Origin: a bacterium
GTDB taxonomy: Bacteria > SZUA-79 > Acidulodesulfobacterales > Acidulodesulfobacteraceae
Reading direction: 5' to 3'
DNA length: 58,065 bases
Assembly (NCBI GenBank): GCA_021794335.1
Contig: JAJYQZ010000330.1
Coordinates: forward strand, 1-58,065
Shown here: positions 9,604 to 17,730 of the stretch, in pieces
Position numbering within the stretch: the stretch's first letter is position 1
How the letters are laid out: each line of letters begins with the position of its first letter
The notes under the pieces: generated by a model
Databases searched by the model: none
Seen by the model: only the letters and a program-made list of their open reading frames with translations
What the model was told of the DNA's origin: nothing
Position numbers and translations under genes: made by a program

Positions 9604-9678
9604 TTTTTTCGTTAATTTATACCGTCCTTTTAAATCTATCTCTATTTAATATTTAATAATTTATAATTAATAATTCAT

Positions 9679-12354
9679 ATGACTGATTCGGTTACGGCAG
9701 ATAAAGCAAAAAACGGTAACGCTTCCGGCAACACGGACGACAGCAAAAATTTTGCCGGCGGCAGCAATTCCGGCAGCGTTAAAAATACCGCCGATATTAG
9801 CGTAATAAACGGCATAATAAAAAAAATTATATTTCAAAATCAGGAAAACGGTTTTACTATCTTAAATATTTTTTCGTCCGGCAGATTTATAACCGCATCC
9901 GGAAGCATATTCGATAAACCGATACCGGATTCAAAAATAAAGCTTAAAGGCGAATTCGTCCATCATAAAAAATACGGATACCAGTTTAACTTCAGCGAAT
10001 ACGAAATATCCCTCGCAAACAGCAAAACGGCAGTAATAGATTATCTTTCTTCAAATATATTTAAAGGCATAGGCAGGGTTTTGGCAAATCAAATTTATGA
10101 AAAATTCAAGGAAAAAACGTTAGAGATAATAGACGGCGAGCCCGAAAGATTAAGGGAAGTCGGAGGGATAGGCAAAATAAAACTTTCAATCATAATAGAA
10201 GGCTTGAAAGAAAGCTACGGATTAAGAAAAGCGATAATGTTTTTTAAACCGTATCAGTTCAGCGATTATCAAATTAAGTCCATATACAGCCAGTTTCAGG
10301 AAAAATCTATCGCCGTAGCAAAAGAAAATCCTTATCTATTTACCGAAATAAAAGGCATAGGTTTTAAAAAAGCCGATATTATGGCGGAAAAATTAGGCAT
10401 TAAAAAAGACGACCCGAACAGAATAAAAGAAGCCGTAAAATATGTTATCGGGCAATTATGCGAACAGTCGGGAAACTGTTTCGTTTATTATAAAGATATT
10501 AAAAAGGGAATAAACGAAATAATAACAGAAAACGACGGAATTGATTCGGATAAACCCGATAAACTTAAAAGCCCCGATAATACCGAAACGGATAATACGC
10601 TTATTTCTCTTAGCGGCGAGATACTAAAAACTTATATCGACGATTTGGTTAAAGAAAAAAAATTAATTATCGGCTTATCGCCCGATAACGATAATGATAA
10701 AAGAAATAATAAAAATAATACAGATATTAATAGCGGCAATGATTATAATATTCAGTATAATTACGGTAATTATGATATCAATAAAGCAAAAATCTACCTG
10801 CCGGTTTATTATTTCAGTGAAATAGGCGTCGCTAAAGAACTTAAAAGAATATCCGGCTCGTCTGCGGTAAAATTTAACAAAGGGACGGCAGATAAACTTT
10901 CGGAAAAAGATTCTATATCTTTGACGGACGAACAAAAAAACGCCGTGCAGAATGCATTAAATTATAAAATTTCCGTAATATCCGGCGGACCGGGTACCGG
11001 AAAATCTACTGTCATAAAAACTATAGCAGGTTTATACGCAGACAAAAAGATTGCTCTAATTTCATTGTCCGGAAAAGCGGCACAAAGGCTTTCCGATATC
11101 ATTGAATCCGGTAATTTAAGCAAAGAAAATATAGCTATTTCCACCATACACAGGCTCCTTAAGGCTCAATTCGACAGAAATACCGGCGAGTCCGTCTTTT
11201 TATACAATGAAACGAATAAACTTCCGCATGATTTAATAGTAATAGACGAAATGAGTATGGTCGATATAATTATTTTTTACAAACTTTTAAAAGCCGTAAA
11301 GGACGATGCCGTGCTTGTTTTGGTAGGAGACGTTAACCAGATACCGTCCGTCAGTCCGGGCGACGTGCTAAGAGATATAATCAAAACCGAAAAATTTTTT
11401 CCGGTAACGTTTTTAAATAAAGTTTTCAGACAGAACGAAGGCGGCTTGATAAATTTAAATGCGCATAATCTGCTGAATAACAAAAAATTTATAACCGGAA
11501 AACGTGAGGACGGCAAAAAAGAATTTATTATAAAGTACAGAAAGGAATACGATACGGCTCAAACCGGAAAAGACGAACTGTTAAAAGACTTTGAAGAATT
11601 TATAAAAAAAATAGCGTCAAAAAGATTGTCGGCGGGGAATAAAATAAATTCTTTCGATTTCGACGACATTCAGGTTTTAACCCCTATGAGAAAAGGAATA
11701 TTAGGATACAACAATTTAAACAGGATTATTCAGGAGACGTTTAATCCAAATCCGCTTTCGGCGGCGGCGGCTAATTTAAATGCTGCAGCCGGAAGCCGAA
11801 ACGGTTCTTTCATATGCAGCGGAATTCAGTTTAAAATGTACGATAAGGTTATACAAAAAAAGAATAATTACGATCTTGAAGTATTTAACGGAGACACCGG
11901 CTATATAATAAATATAGACCATGAAGAAAAAACCGTTTCGGTAGATTTTTCCGATAATTCCGTAAAAAAAAACAGAATTTTAAATGATAAAGCTGAGGGG
12001 GAGGGAAAGGGGGGAGGGAAAGGGGGAAATAAAAATATAGACATAGAAGATAAAGATAAAAACAGAATAGTAAAATACGATTTTTTAGACGTTTACGAAA
12101 ATATAATGCCGGCATACGCCCTTTCCATACATAAAGCGCAAGGCAGCGAATTCAATAACGTCATAGTGCTGTTCCATCAGTCGCACTTTATGATGCTGAA
12201 AAAAAATCTGCTGTATACCGCAATTACCAGAGGAAAGAAAAACGTAGTTATTTTCGGAACCTATAAAGCTTTCGGCATAGCGATGAATTCCAAAGAAGAA
12301 ATAAGGAATTCCGGCTTGAAAGAAAGAATAGCTGAAGAGTTTGAAAGGGTTTAA
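9679..12354 (+). CDS. recD2: RecD2-type helicase (RecD/TraA family)
   Basis: An 891-residue superfamily 1B helicase. The N-terminal OB-like region begins near INGIIKKIIFQNQENGFTIL (about 42-61), followed by helix-hairpin-helix segments (GIGRVLANQIYEKF; VGGIGKIKL; IKGIGFKKAD). Walker A SGGPGTGKST is at about 434-443, Walker B VIDEMSMVD at about 521-529, and the C-terminal UvrD-like motif ALSIHKAQGSEF near 815. RecD2 enzymes unwind DNA 5'-3' outside RecBCD, in repair. Two low-complexity insertions (Asn/Asp-rich near 333-372, Gly/Lys-rich near 773-795) and a Ser/Asn/Gly-rich first 35 residues are unusual. No Shine-Dalgarno is seen, so the true start could lie slightly downstream. Confidence 0.9.
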   Translation: MTDSVTADKAKNGNASGNTDDSKNFAGGSNSGSVKNTADISVINGIIKKIIFQNQENGFTILNIFSSGRFITASGSIFDKPIPDSKIKLKGEFVHHKKYGYQFNFSEYEISLANSKTAVIDYLSSNIFKGIGRVLANQIYEKFKEKTLEIIDGEPERLREVGGIGKIKLSIIIEGLKESYGLRKAIMFFKPYQFSDYQIKSIYSQFQEKSIAVAKENPYLFTEIKGIGFKKADIMAEKLGIKKDDPNRIKEAVKYVIGQLCEQSGNCFVYYKDIKKGINEIITENDGIDSDKPDKLKSPDNTETDNTLISLSGEILKTYIDDLVKEKKLIIGLSPDNDNDKRNNKNNTDINSGNDYNIQYNYGNYDINKAKIYLPVYYFSEIGVAKELKRISGSSAVKFNKGTADKLSEKDSISLTDEQKNAVQNALNYKISVISGGPGTGKSTVIKTIAGLYADKKIALISLSGKAAQRLSDIIESGNLSKENIAISTIHRLLKAQFDRNTGESVFLYNETNKLPHDLIVIDEMSMVDIIIFYKLLKAVKDDAVLVLVGDVNQIPSVSPGDVLRDIIKTEKFFPVTFLNKVFRQNEGGLINLNAHNLLNNKKFITGKREDGKKEFIIKYRKEYDTAQTGKDELLKDFEEFIKKIASKRLSAGNKINSFDFDDIQVLTPMRKGILGYNNLNRIIQETFNPNPLSAAAANLNAAAGSRNGSFICSGIQFKMYDKVIQKKNNYDLEVFNGDTGYIINIDHEEKTVSVDFSDNSVKKNRILNDKAEGEGKGGGKGGNKNIDIEDKDKNRIVKYDFLDVYENIMPAYALSIHKAQGSEFNNVIVLFHQSHFMMLKKNLLYTAITRGKKNVVIFGTYKAFGIAMNSKEEIRNSGLKERIAEEFERV

Positions 12355-12371
12355 TGAATACCGTTGTTAAA

Positions 12372-12466
12372 TGGCGGAGAGAGAGGGATTCGAACCCTCG
12401 GTACATCTTTTAGGACATACATTCGCTTAGCAGGCGAACGCCTTCGACCTACTCGGCCATCTCTCC
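12372..12466 (-). tRNA. tRNA-Ser (anticodon GCT)
   Basis: A class II tRNA with long variable arm on the minus strand: acceptor GGAGAGA/TCTCTCC, anticodon stem TTCGC/GCGAA with loop CTGCTAA (anticodon GCT), T-loop TTCGAAT and encoded CCA. It reads AGC/AGU serine codons and is the intact copy of a tandem pair. Confidence 0.95.
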
Positions 12467-12575
12467 TTGAAAATTAATCGGAATAATAAATAATATAATA
12501 ATATAACATTATAGAGTTTTTTATTCAAGCGGTAATACGGCTATATAAGATTTAATAAAAGCTTAAAAGCGTTGA

Positions 12576-12690
12576 GGGCGGAGAGAGAGGGATGAGCTGC
12601 GCTGTACTTCGTTTCGAACCCTCGGTACATCTTTTAGGACATACATTCGCTTAGCAGGCGAACGCCTTCGACCTACTCGGCCATCTCTCC
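12576..12690 (-). pseudogene. duplicated tRNA-Ser(GCT) with a 20-nt insertion in the T-loop
   Basis: A second copy of the neighbouring tRNA-Ser, identical over acceptor, D, anticodon and variable arms. It carries 20 extra nucleotides (12594-12613) inside the T-loop and ends CCC instead of CCA. Upstream flanks also match the first copy (the AATATAACATTATA and TTATTCAAGC blocks), so the promoter was duplicated too. The insert would destroy the T-loop/D-loop contact, so a non-functional pseudo-tRNA is likely; an unusual processed tRNA is the alternative. Part of the insert (GCGCAGCTC) equals the D-arm of the tRNA-Pro(GGG) gene. Confidence 0.8.
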
Positions 12691-12819
12691 TTGAAAATGA
12701 AACAAAACTTTAATTAAATGATTATTAATGTATTAATAATATAACATTATAAAAATTTTTATTCAAGCAATAACTATCAGCAATATAACAACTGCCGTTA
12801 TTCGGCTATACCATGTTTA

Positions 12820-14343
12820 TTAATCCGCTCTCAGTTTAATTATTTTGATAAAATCTGTAGAACCCGGCTCGCCTATAGGAACGCCGCCGGTAAGCACGGC
12901 GTAATCGGGGCATTTATGTCCGGATTTTTTAATTTCATATTTAATTAAATCTATTACGTCCTGCAAGTCTATATTTTTATCGGCTATATTTTTCATAGTT
13001 ATGCAGGAAACACCGTAGTTCAACGACAACCTTCTTTTTGCGGAATCATCCGGCACTACTGCTACAACGGGAACCGCAGGTTTAAATGACGATATTAAAT
13101 TGGCGGTGTAACCCGACCTGGTTATTGCCGCTATAATGCAATTATTTAATAACTCCGATGCCGTCGATGCCGTTTCGGCGATTATATCGGAAATATCGCT
13201 TACGTTTCTTTTAATTTTAATCTTATCGTCGGACTCTATACTGCGGCGTTCTAAATATCCGATGCCTATGCCGCCGCCACACCCGTAAGCCGGACGGGAT
13301 TTATAACCGCCTCCCGAAAACATCGGACTTTTCTCTGTAGCCTTTATAATCTTCGACATATAAGCAACCGCTTCGTCCGGATATTTTCCTATAGCCGTTT
13401 CTTCGGAAAGCATTACGGCATCCGTTCCGTCAAAAATAGCATTTGAAATATCGGTAACCTCGGCTCTCGTCGGCGATTCGTTTTCAACCATCGACAAAAG
13501 CATCTGCGTAGCCGTTATAACCGGTTTTTTATAGAGATTGGCAACGTATATAATCCTCTTTTGTTCTATAGGTATATTTTCTACGGGAGCTTCTACTCCA
13601 AGGTCTCCCCTCGCCACCATTAAAGCATCTGCGGCGGCCGCTATTTTCTCGATATTTTTAACGGCTTCTATTTTTTCTATCTTGGCTACTATTAAAAATT
13701 TCCTTGACGGATATTCGGCTTGAAGCAGATTTTTTACAGAGATTATATCTTCGGAGGTTCTTACGAAAGAGACGGCAAACATATCTGCGCCTTGTTCGGC
13801 TCCGAATTTTAAAAATTTTTTATCGTTTTCCGTAACGGACGGAATGCTAAGCCTCGAATCGGGAAAATTTATTCCCTTTTCCGCTTTTAGAACGCCTTTC
13901 GTAAGGATTTCGGCTTCAAGTTCGTTCCGATTTATCTTTTTTATAATTTTCAGCTTTATTTTGCCGTCGTCTATATACACCGAATTTTTCTGCTTTATAT
14001 CCTCGCATAGATAAGGGTAATCTATATAAATTTTCCTTTCGTCGGAAACGGTATAGTTATTCGTTAAAATTACGGTTCCGCCTTTTTGCAGATAGATTGA
14101 ATCTTTATTTAATTTTCCGGTTCTTATTTTAGGTCCGGGCAAATCTACTAAAATTGCGGTATTTTCGGATACCGACCTTATTTTTTTAATCGCTTCGGCA
14201 AAGTAATTTTCGTTTCCATGGGAAAAATTCAGCCTTATTACGTCCGCTCCGTTTTTTATGAGCTTTTCTATCATCTTCTTTCCGTCGCTGGCAGGTCCTA
14301 ACGTAGCTACGATTTTAACTTTTTTACCGTATATATTTATCAT
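12820..14343 (-). CDS. pyk: pyruvate kinase
   Basis: A 507-residue glycolytic enzyme making pyruvate and ATP from phosphoenolpyruvate and ADP. Signatures include IVATLGPAS (residues 10-18), RLNFSHG (37-43), the metal/substrate region MVARGDLGVE (about 242-251) and TQMLLSM plus PTRAEVTDISNAIFDGTDAVMLSEETA. Between the barrel and the C-terminal domain is a glycine-rich stretch with charged linker (about 342-378) longer than usual. The C-terminal domain shows ITRSGYTA and ends normally. It follows the tRNA-Ser pair and is divergent from a membrane protein gene, with a palindromic repeat between. The ribosome site is weak. Confidence 0.94.
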   Translation of the reverse strand: MINIYGKKVKIVATLGPASDGKKMIEKLIKNGADVIRLNFSHGNENYFAEAIKKIRSVSENTAILVDLPGPKIRTGKLNKDSIYLQKGGTVILTNNYTVSDERKIYIDYPYLCEDIKQKNSVYIDDGKIKLKIIKKINRNELEAEILTKGVLKAEKGINFPDSRLSIPSVTENDKKFLKFGAEQGADMFAVSFVRTSEDIISVKNLLQAEYPSRKFLIVAKIEKIEAVKNIEKIAAAADALMVARGDLGVEAPVENIPIEQKRIIYVANLYKKPVITATQMLLSMVENESPTRAEVTDISNAIFDGTDAVMLSEETAIGKYPDEAVAYMSKIIKATEKSPMFSGGGYKSRPAYGCGGGIGIGYLERRSIESDDKIKIKRNVSDISDIIAETASTASELLNNCIIAAITRSGYTANLISSFKPAVPVVAVVPDDSAKRRLSLNYGVSCITMKNIADKNIDLQDVIDLIKYEIKKSGHKCPDYAVLTGGVPIGEPGSTDFIKIIKLRAD

Positions 14344-14424
14344 CTTACTTTTTTAACAATTTTTAAATTTTACGTTTTAATTAAGTTAAGCATTGCTCAG
14401 AATGATTATATCAGATAAAAGAAT

Positions 14425-14480
14425 GCCCCGCAAATTACGAAATTTTAATTTGCGACGGGGACAGAATTGAATTCTGTCCC
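14425..14480. repeat. REP-like double palindrome between divergent genes
   Basis: Two adjacent inverted repeats. The left one pairs GCCCCGCAAATTA with TAATTTGCGACGGGG; the right one, 14457-14480, contains the palindrome GGGACAGAATT-G-AATTCTGTCCC. The right half recurs almost exactly at 23504-23532, also between divergent genes. This fits a dispersed REP- or MITE-like element rather than a terminator. Confidence 0.65.
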
Positions 14481-14552
14481 TTTATTTATTTGGTTATCCG
14501 ACGTCTTTTCCCTATCTTTACAAAAATAACATAAAAATATAAAATATTTACT

Positions 14553-15464
14553 ATGATAAATCTTTATAATCCGCAAAATTTTACGTCTTTATTCTCTATT
14601 TTGCTTACCGCTTTTCTTCTTGGGATAGTACACGGATTTACCCCCGACGAGCATACATGGCCTATTACTTTCAGTTATTCGATAGGCAGTTACAGCACTA
14701 AAGGAGGATTCAAAACCGGGCTCCTTTTTTCGCTTGCATTTACGTTTCAGAGGGCAGTCGCGTCCGAACTTGCATATTTTGCGCTTGGAAAAATTTTAAC
14801 CAAACCGGACGTAATTCCGGTCGTATATATATTTGTAGGAATAGTTATGTCGTTTGCCGGCGCATACGTAATCGGGCTCGGCGAAAATTTTGAGTTATTC
14901 GAAAAATTGGAAAAAATATTTATACGGTTTTTAAAAATTAAAACATTAAAAGAAGAACATTCCGATAGTCCCGACGGGAAATCAAAGCCCATCCCTATAT
15001 ATATGGTTCTTTTGCATGGATTTATCGCCGGATGGGGAACGGGAGCATTTGCGATAATAGTTTATACCGTTCTCGCTCCGAAAATGCCCAACGAATATAC
15101 GGGTTTTCTGCCTGGACTTCTGTTCGGCCTCGGAACTATGGCGACGCAGATAATAATAGGCATGTTTGCGGGAAGGTTTATGGAAAAACTTAAAATCCCC
15201 AAAAAAGGCATTCAGTACATCGCGAGAAGAACGTCCGGCATGACTCTTTTTTGGGGCGGATTGGCATTCGTTCTTGCGGCGATAATGGAATTAACTTTTC
15301 CGAAACTTATACAGTGGGGTTTTATAACTCCGATAAAGGTTCACAACCTCCACAATCTCGGAGTAGGATTCTTTTTGGTTATTTTTATAATTTTATTTAT
15401 ACTTACGGTATCTTTTGTTAAATCATTGAAATACGTAAAAAATAACGGCTCTCAATTTATTTAA
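14553..15464 (+). CDS. polytopic membrane protein, NiCoT/NicO- or TauE-like transporter
   Basis: A 303-residue protein with about seven hydrophobic helices. The first helix carries LGIVHGFTPDEHTWP (about 23-37), reminiscent of the His-rich helix (HxxxxDH) of nickel/cobalt permeases. A second HGFIAGWGTGAF (about 152-163) starts an internally similar second half, and LLFGLGTMATQIIIGMFAG follows. A cytoplasmic loop (about 118-148) is charged. Substrate is unknown; metal cation or sulfur-anion export are both possible. It ends one base before a convergent lytic transglycosylase gene. No Shine-Dalgarno precedes the ATG. Confidence 0.5.
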   Translation: MINLYNPQNFTSLFSILLTAFLLGIVHGFTPDEHTWPITFSYSIGSYSTKGGFKTGLLFSLAFTFQRAVASELAYFALGKILTKPDVIPVVYIFVGIVMSFAGAYVIGLGENFELFEKLEKIFIRFLKIKTLKEEHSDSPDGKSKPIPIYMVLLHGFIAGWGTGAFAIIVYTVLAPKMPNEYTGFLPGLLFGLGTMATQIIIGMFAGRFMEKLKIPKKGIQYIARRTSGMTLFWGGLAFVLAAIMELTFPKLIQWGFITPIKVHNLHNLGVGFFLVIFIILFILTVSFVKSLKYVKNNGSQFI

Positions 15465-16286
15465 TTAATCCTTTATATTTATTTTTTTGCTTTCAAAAAT
15501 ATCTTTATTATAAATAGCAAAATACTTCTTAACTCTTTTATAATACCCGTAATAGAAATCCGAAAACAGGCGGTTGGTGCTTTCATCGGCATTAAGTTTA
15601 AATTTAATTTTTCCGTTTTCGGTTTTCGTAAAACTTAAAGTCCGATAAGCTAAAGTAGGACCGACGTTGTAAGCAAAAAGGGCAAGCTTTAAATTTTTAA
15701 ACTCGTATAGCAGGCTCAATAAATATCTTGCACCTATTTTAATATTTAAAGAAGGATTGTATAAATAATTTACCGGAAGATATTCTATATATTTAGTATT
15801 ATAATTATACTTTTTAGATTTTATTCCGTATTTCTTGATTAAATAAAGTCCGGTTATCGGCTTAATCTGCATAAGTCCGACGGCGCCGACGTCTGAATAA
15901 GAAAAATTATTAAAAGAACTTTCGACCCTGATAACCGCCAAAATAAGAGCCGGATTTATTTTATATTTTTCCCCTAAGTTAAAAATAAGGTTCGAGACCT
16001 TCTTTTCTTCGGATACCGGCAGTCCGGAATTAAACGATTTAATAATCTTAAAAACCCTTATTTTTTCGTAATCAATGCGTATTTTTTGCTTAAGAAGCTT
16101 CACGTCCTGCCGTTCTTTCATGTAGCCGTAATACATTGGCATAACATAAAAATAAGATAAAAAAGCCGCGGAAATAAGAACCGAAAGAAGCAAAAAATAG
16201 GGCAAAAAATATTTAAATTTTATTTCGGCTATTAAATTTCTTAAGCTGTTTTTTAATTTCAAAAATAATTTTATAATTTTTTTCAA
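15465..16286 (-). CDS. membrane-anchored lytic transglycosylase (SLT domain)
   Basis: A 273-residue protein with an N-terminal membrane anchor (about residues 28-50) and a soluble transglycosylase domain in the periplasm. The catalytic glutamate sits in AVIRVESSFNN (about 118-128), followed by GAVGLMQIKPITG, the PSLNIKIGARYL block and ALFAYNVGPT, all classic Slt70 family motifs. Such enzymes cleave peptidoglycan glycan strands. The start is a TTG preceded by GGAG six bases upstream; no better ATG exists. The gene abuts the convergent membrane transporter gene with no spacer. Confidence 0.9.
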   Translation of the reverse strand: MKKIIKLFLKLKNSLRNLIAEIKFKYFLPYFLLLSVLISAAFLSYFYVMPMYYGYMKERQDVKLLKQKIRIDYEKIRVFKIIKSFNSGLPVSEEKKVSNLIFNLGEKYKINPALILAVIRVESSFNNFSYSDVGAVGLMQIKPITGLYLIKKYGIKSKKYNYNTKYIEYLPVNYLYNPSLNIKIGARYLLSLLYEFKNLKLALFAYNVGPTLAYRTLSFTKTENGKIKFKLNADESTNRLFSDFYYGYYKRVKKYFAIYNKDIFESKKINIKD

Positions 16287-16645
16287 AATTTACTCCAAAA
16301 TCAATAAAATTCATCTAAAAAATACATATTTTATACATAAATAAATAGTTTTAAACTATTTTATATTAAAAATATACCATAAATGAAATATAAAAGTCAA
16401 ATTTCGCTATTTTTTCCTCTTTTTTAACTCTAAAACCCTCGTTTTTATTAAAATAAACCGTAAACAATTAAATTTTTTTTATGTTAACGTAAAAAAGATT
16501 TTCTTGCCATTTATTTTAAAAAATGGTAAATTTAAAAACATCGGCCTTTTTGTTTTATATATTCATGAACGCTCGTCGTATTTAATTTTTAATTATGGTT
16601 TAGAACTTAAAATCAATTTTAACGTTTAATTTAAGGAGAAAAAAA
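16287..16645. other. AT-rich intergenic region upstream of dsrE
   Basis: A 359-bp gene-free stretch between two divergent genes. It holds a weak inverted repeat, CCATTT-N8-AAATGG, around 16507-16525, and must contain the dsrE promoter, but no clear -35/-10 pair can be fixed. Nothing else is seen. Confidence 0.35.
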
Positions 16646-17116
16646 ATGGCTGATCAAACAAAAATGGCTATCATTTCTATTCACGGAACGCTGGATATGG
16701 CATACCCTCCGCTGATTCTCGCGTCCACGGCGGCAACGCTTGATATCGAATCTGCAATATTTTTCACGTTTTACGGATTGCAGATACTCAAAAAAGATGC
16801 GGGAGATTCTTTAAAAGTCGCTCCGCTTGGAAATCCTGCTATGCCTATGCCGGTTCCTAATATTATTGGCGCGCTCCCGGGCATGACGGCAATGGCTACT
16901 TCTATGATGAAATCCATGATTAAGAAAAACGGCGTGGCATCGGTTCCCGAACTTATATCGTTATGCCAGGAAACAGGAGTAAGGCTTATTGCATGCCAGA
17001 TGACTATGGATCTTTTCGGTTTCAAAAAGGAAGATATGATAGACGGATTAGAATATGCCGGCGCCGCTACTTTTATGGAATATGCGGCTAACTCGCAAAT
17101 CCATCTTGCTTTTTAA
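16646..17116 (+). CDS. DsrE/DsrF-family sulfur carrier-like protein
   Basis: A 156-residue cytoplasmic protein of the DsrE/DsrF/DrsH-like superfamily. The N-terminus MAIISIHGTLDMAYPPLILA fits the first strand-loop-helix, and the conserved cysteine lies in RLIACQMTMDLFG (about 113-125). Some members trap persulfide sulfur and deliver it to sulfur-oxidation or tRNA-modification enzymes, and this fits with the sqr gene in the same window. AAGGAG lies 8 bases before the ATG, one of the strongest ribosome sites here, suggesting high expression. A hairpin terminator follows, so it is probably monocistronic. Its partner proteins are not visible. Confidence 0.85.
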   Translation: MADQTKMAIISIHGTLDMAYPPLILASTAATLDIESAIFFTFYGLQILKKDAGDSLKVAPLGNPAMPMPVPNIIGALPGMTAMATSMMKSMIKKNGVASVPELISLCQETGVRLIACQMTMDLFGFKKEDMIDGLEYAGAATFMEYAANSQIHLAF

Positions 17117-17175
17117 TTTTTTAAACCGCCGAAAGCACAAACGAAAGCCTAAAGGCAAACCGCCAAATTCTCTAC

Positions 17176-17199
17176 GGCTCCCGAAATTATGCGGGAGCC
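17176..17199 (+). terminator. hairpin terminator after dsrE
   Basis: GGCTCCCG (17176-17183) and CGGGAGCC (17192-17199) form a perfect 8-bp stem with an 8-nt loop, followed by a modest T-rich stretch. It lies 60 bp after the dsrE-like gene. Confidence 0.6.
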
Positions 17200-17323
17200 T
17201 CTATTTGTCAATTTTTATTGACATAATCGGTAAAATTAATTATAATAAAAAAAGAATATTATATATATGTATATATAAATATTTCTATGCAATTAATTTT
17301 AAGGGTATCAGCGCAAAACTATT

Positions 17324-17668
17324 ATGAATGAAATTAATATCGGGGAAGAATATAAAACCGAAGCCGAACTTCTAAAAACGCTCGGACACCCTATAAGACT
17401 TAAAATAATTGAGGTTCTGGTAAGCAATAAATCCTGCGTTAAAAATATATGGGAATCTTTGAGAATTTCTCAGGCTACGGTTTCTCAGCACCTTATATCC
17501 CTTAAAAACAAAGGCATAGTAAGCTGCAAGAGGGACGGCGTCATGATGTGCTACGAACTTAACGACAAAAGAATAGAAAAAATATTTAAAGACTTAAAAG
17601 AATTCGGCAATCACGACAAAAACATTCCAAAAAAAGAAAAATCTATATTATTAAATTTACCTAAATAA
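17324..17668 (+). CDS. ArsR/SmtB-family transcriptional regulator
   Basis: A 114-residue winged-helix repressor. LLKTLGHPIRLKIIEVL (about 16-32) is the family's first helices and SQATVSQHLISLKNKGIV (about 50-67) the recognition helix and wing start. CSCVK-like metal motifs are limited: Cys39 (SCVKN) and Cys69 (SCKRD) are present but not in the classic CVC arrangement, so the inducer could be a metal(loid) or a thiol/sulfur species. It is followed 62 bp later by a TolC-family gene on the same strand, which it may regulate. A weak ribosome site precedes the ATG. Confidence 0.85.
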   Translation: MNEINIGEEYKTEAELLKTLGHPIRLKIIEVLVSNKSCVKNIWESLRISQATVSQHLISLKNKGIVSCKRDGVMMCYELNDKRIEKIFKDLKEFGNHDKNIPKKEKSILLNLPK

Positions 17669-17730
17669 AATAAAAAATAAAACTAATATATACAATTCTT
17701 AATACGATAAATATATAATTATTAATATAT

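Noticed and set aside
12594..12613. tRNA intron (group I)
   Set aside because: Group I introns are hundreds of bases and sit in the anticodon loop; a 20-nt T-loop insert fits neither.
17055..17327. Plus-strand ORF after dsrE
   Set aside because: It overlaps the dsrE end in another frame and spans the terminator; Lys/Arg-rich composition is a frame artefact.
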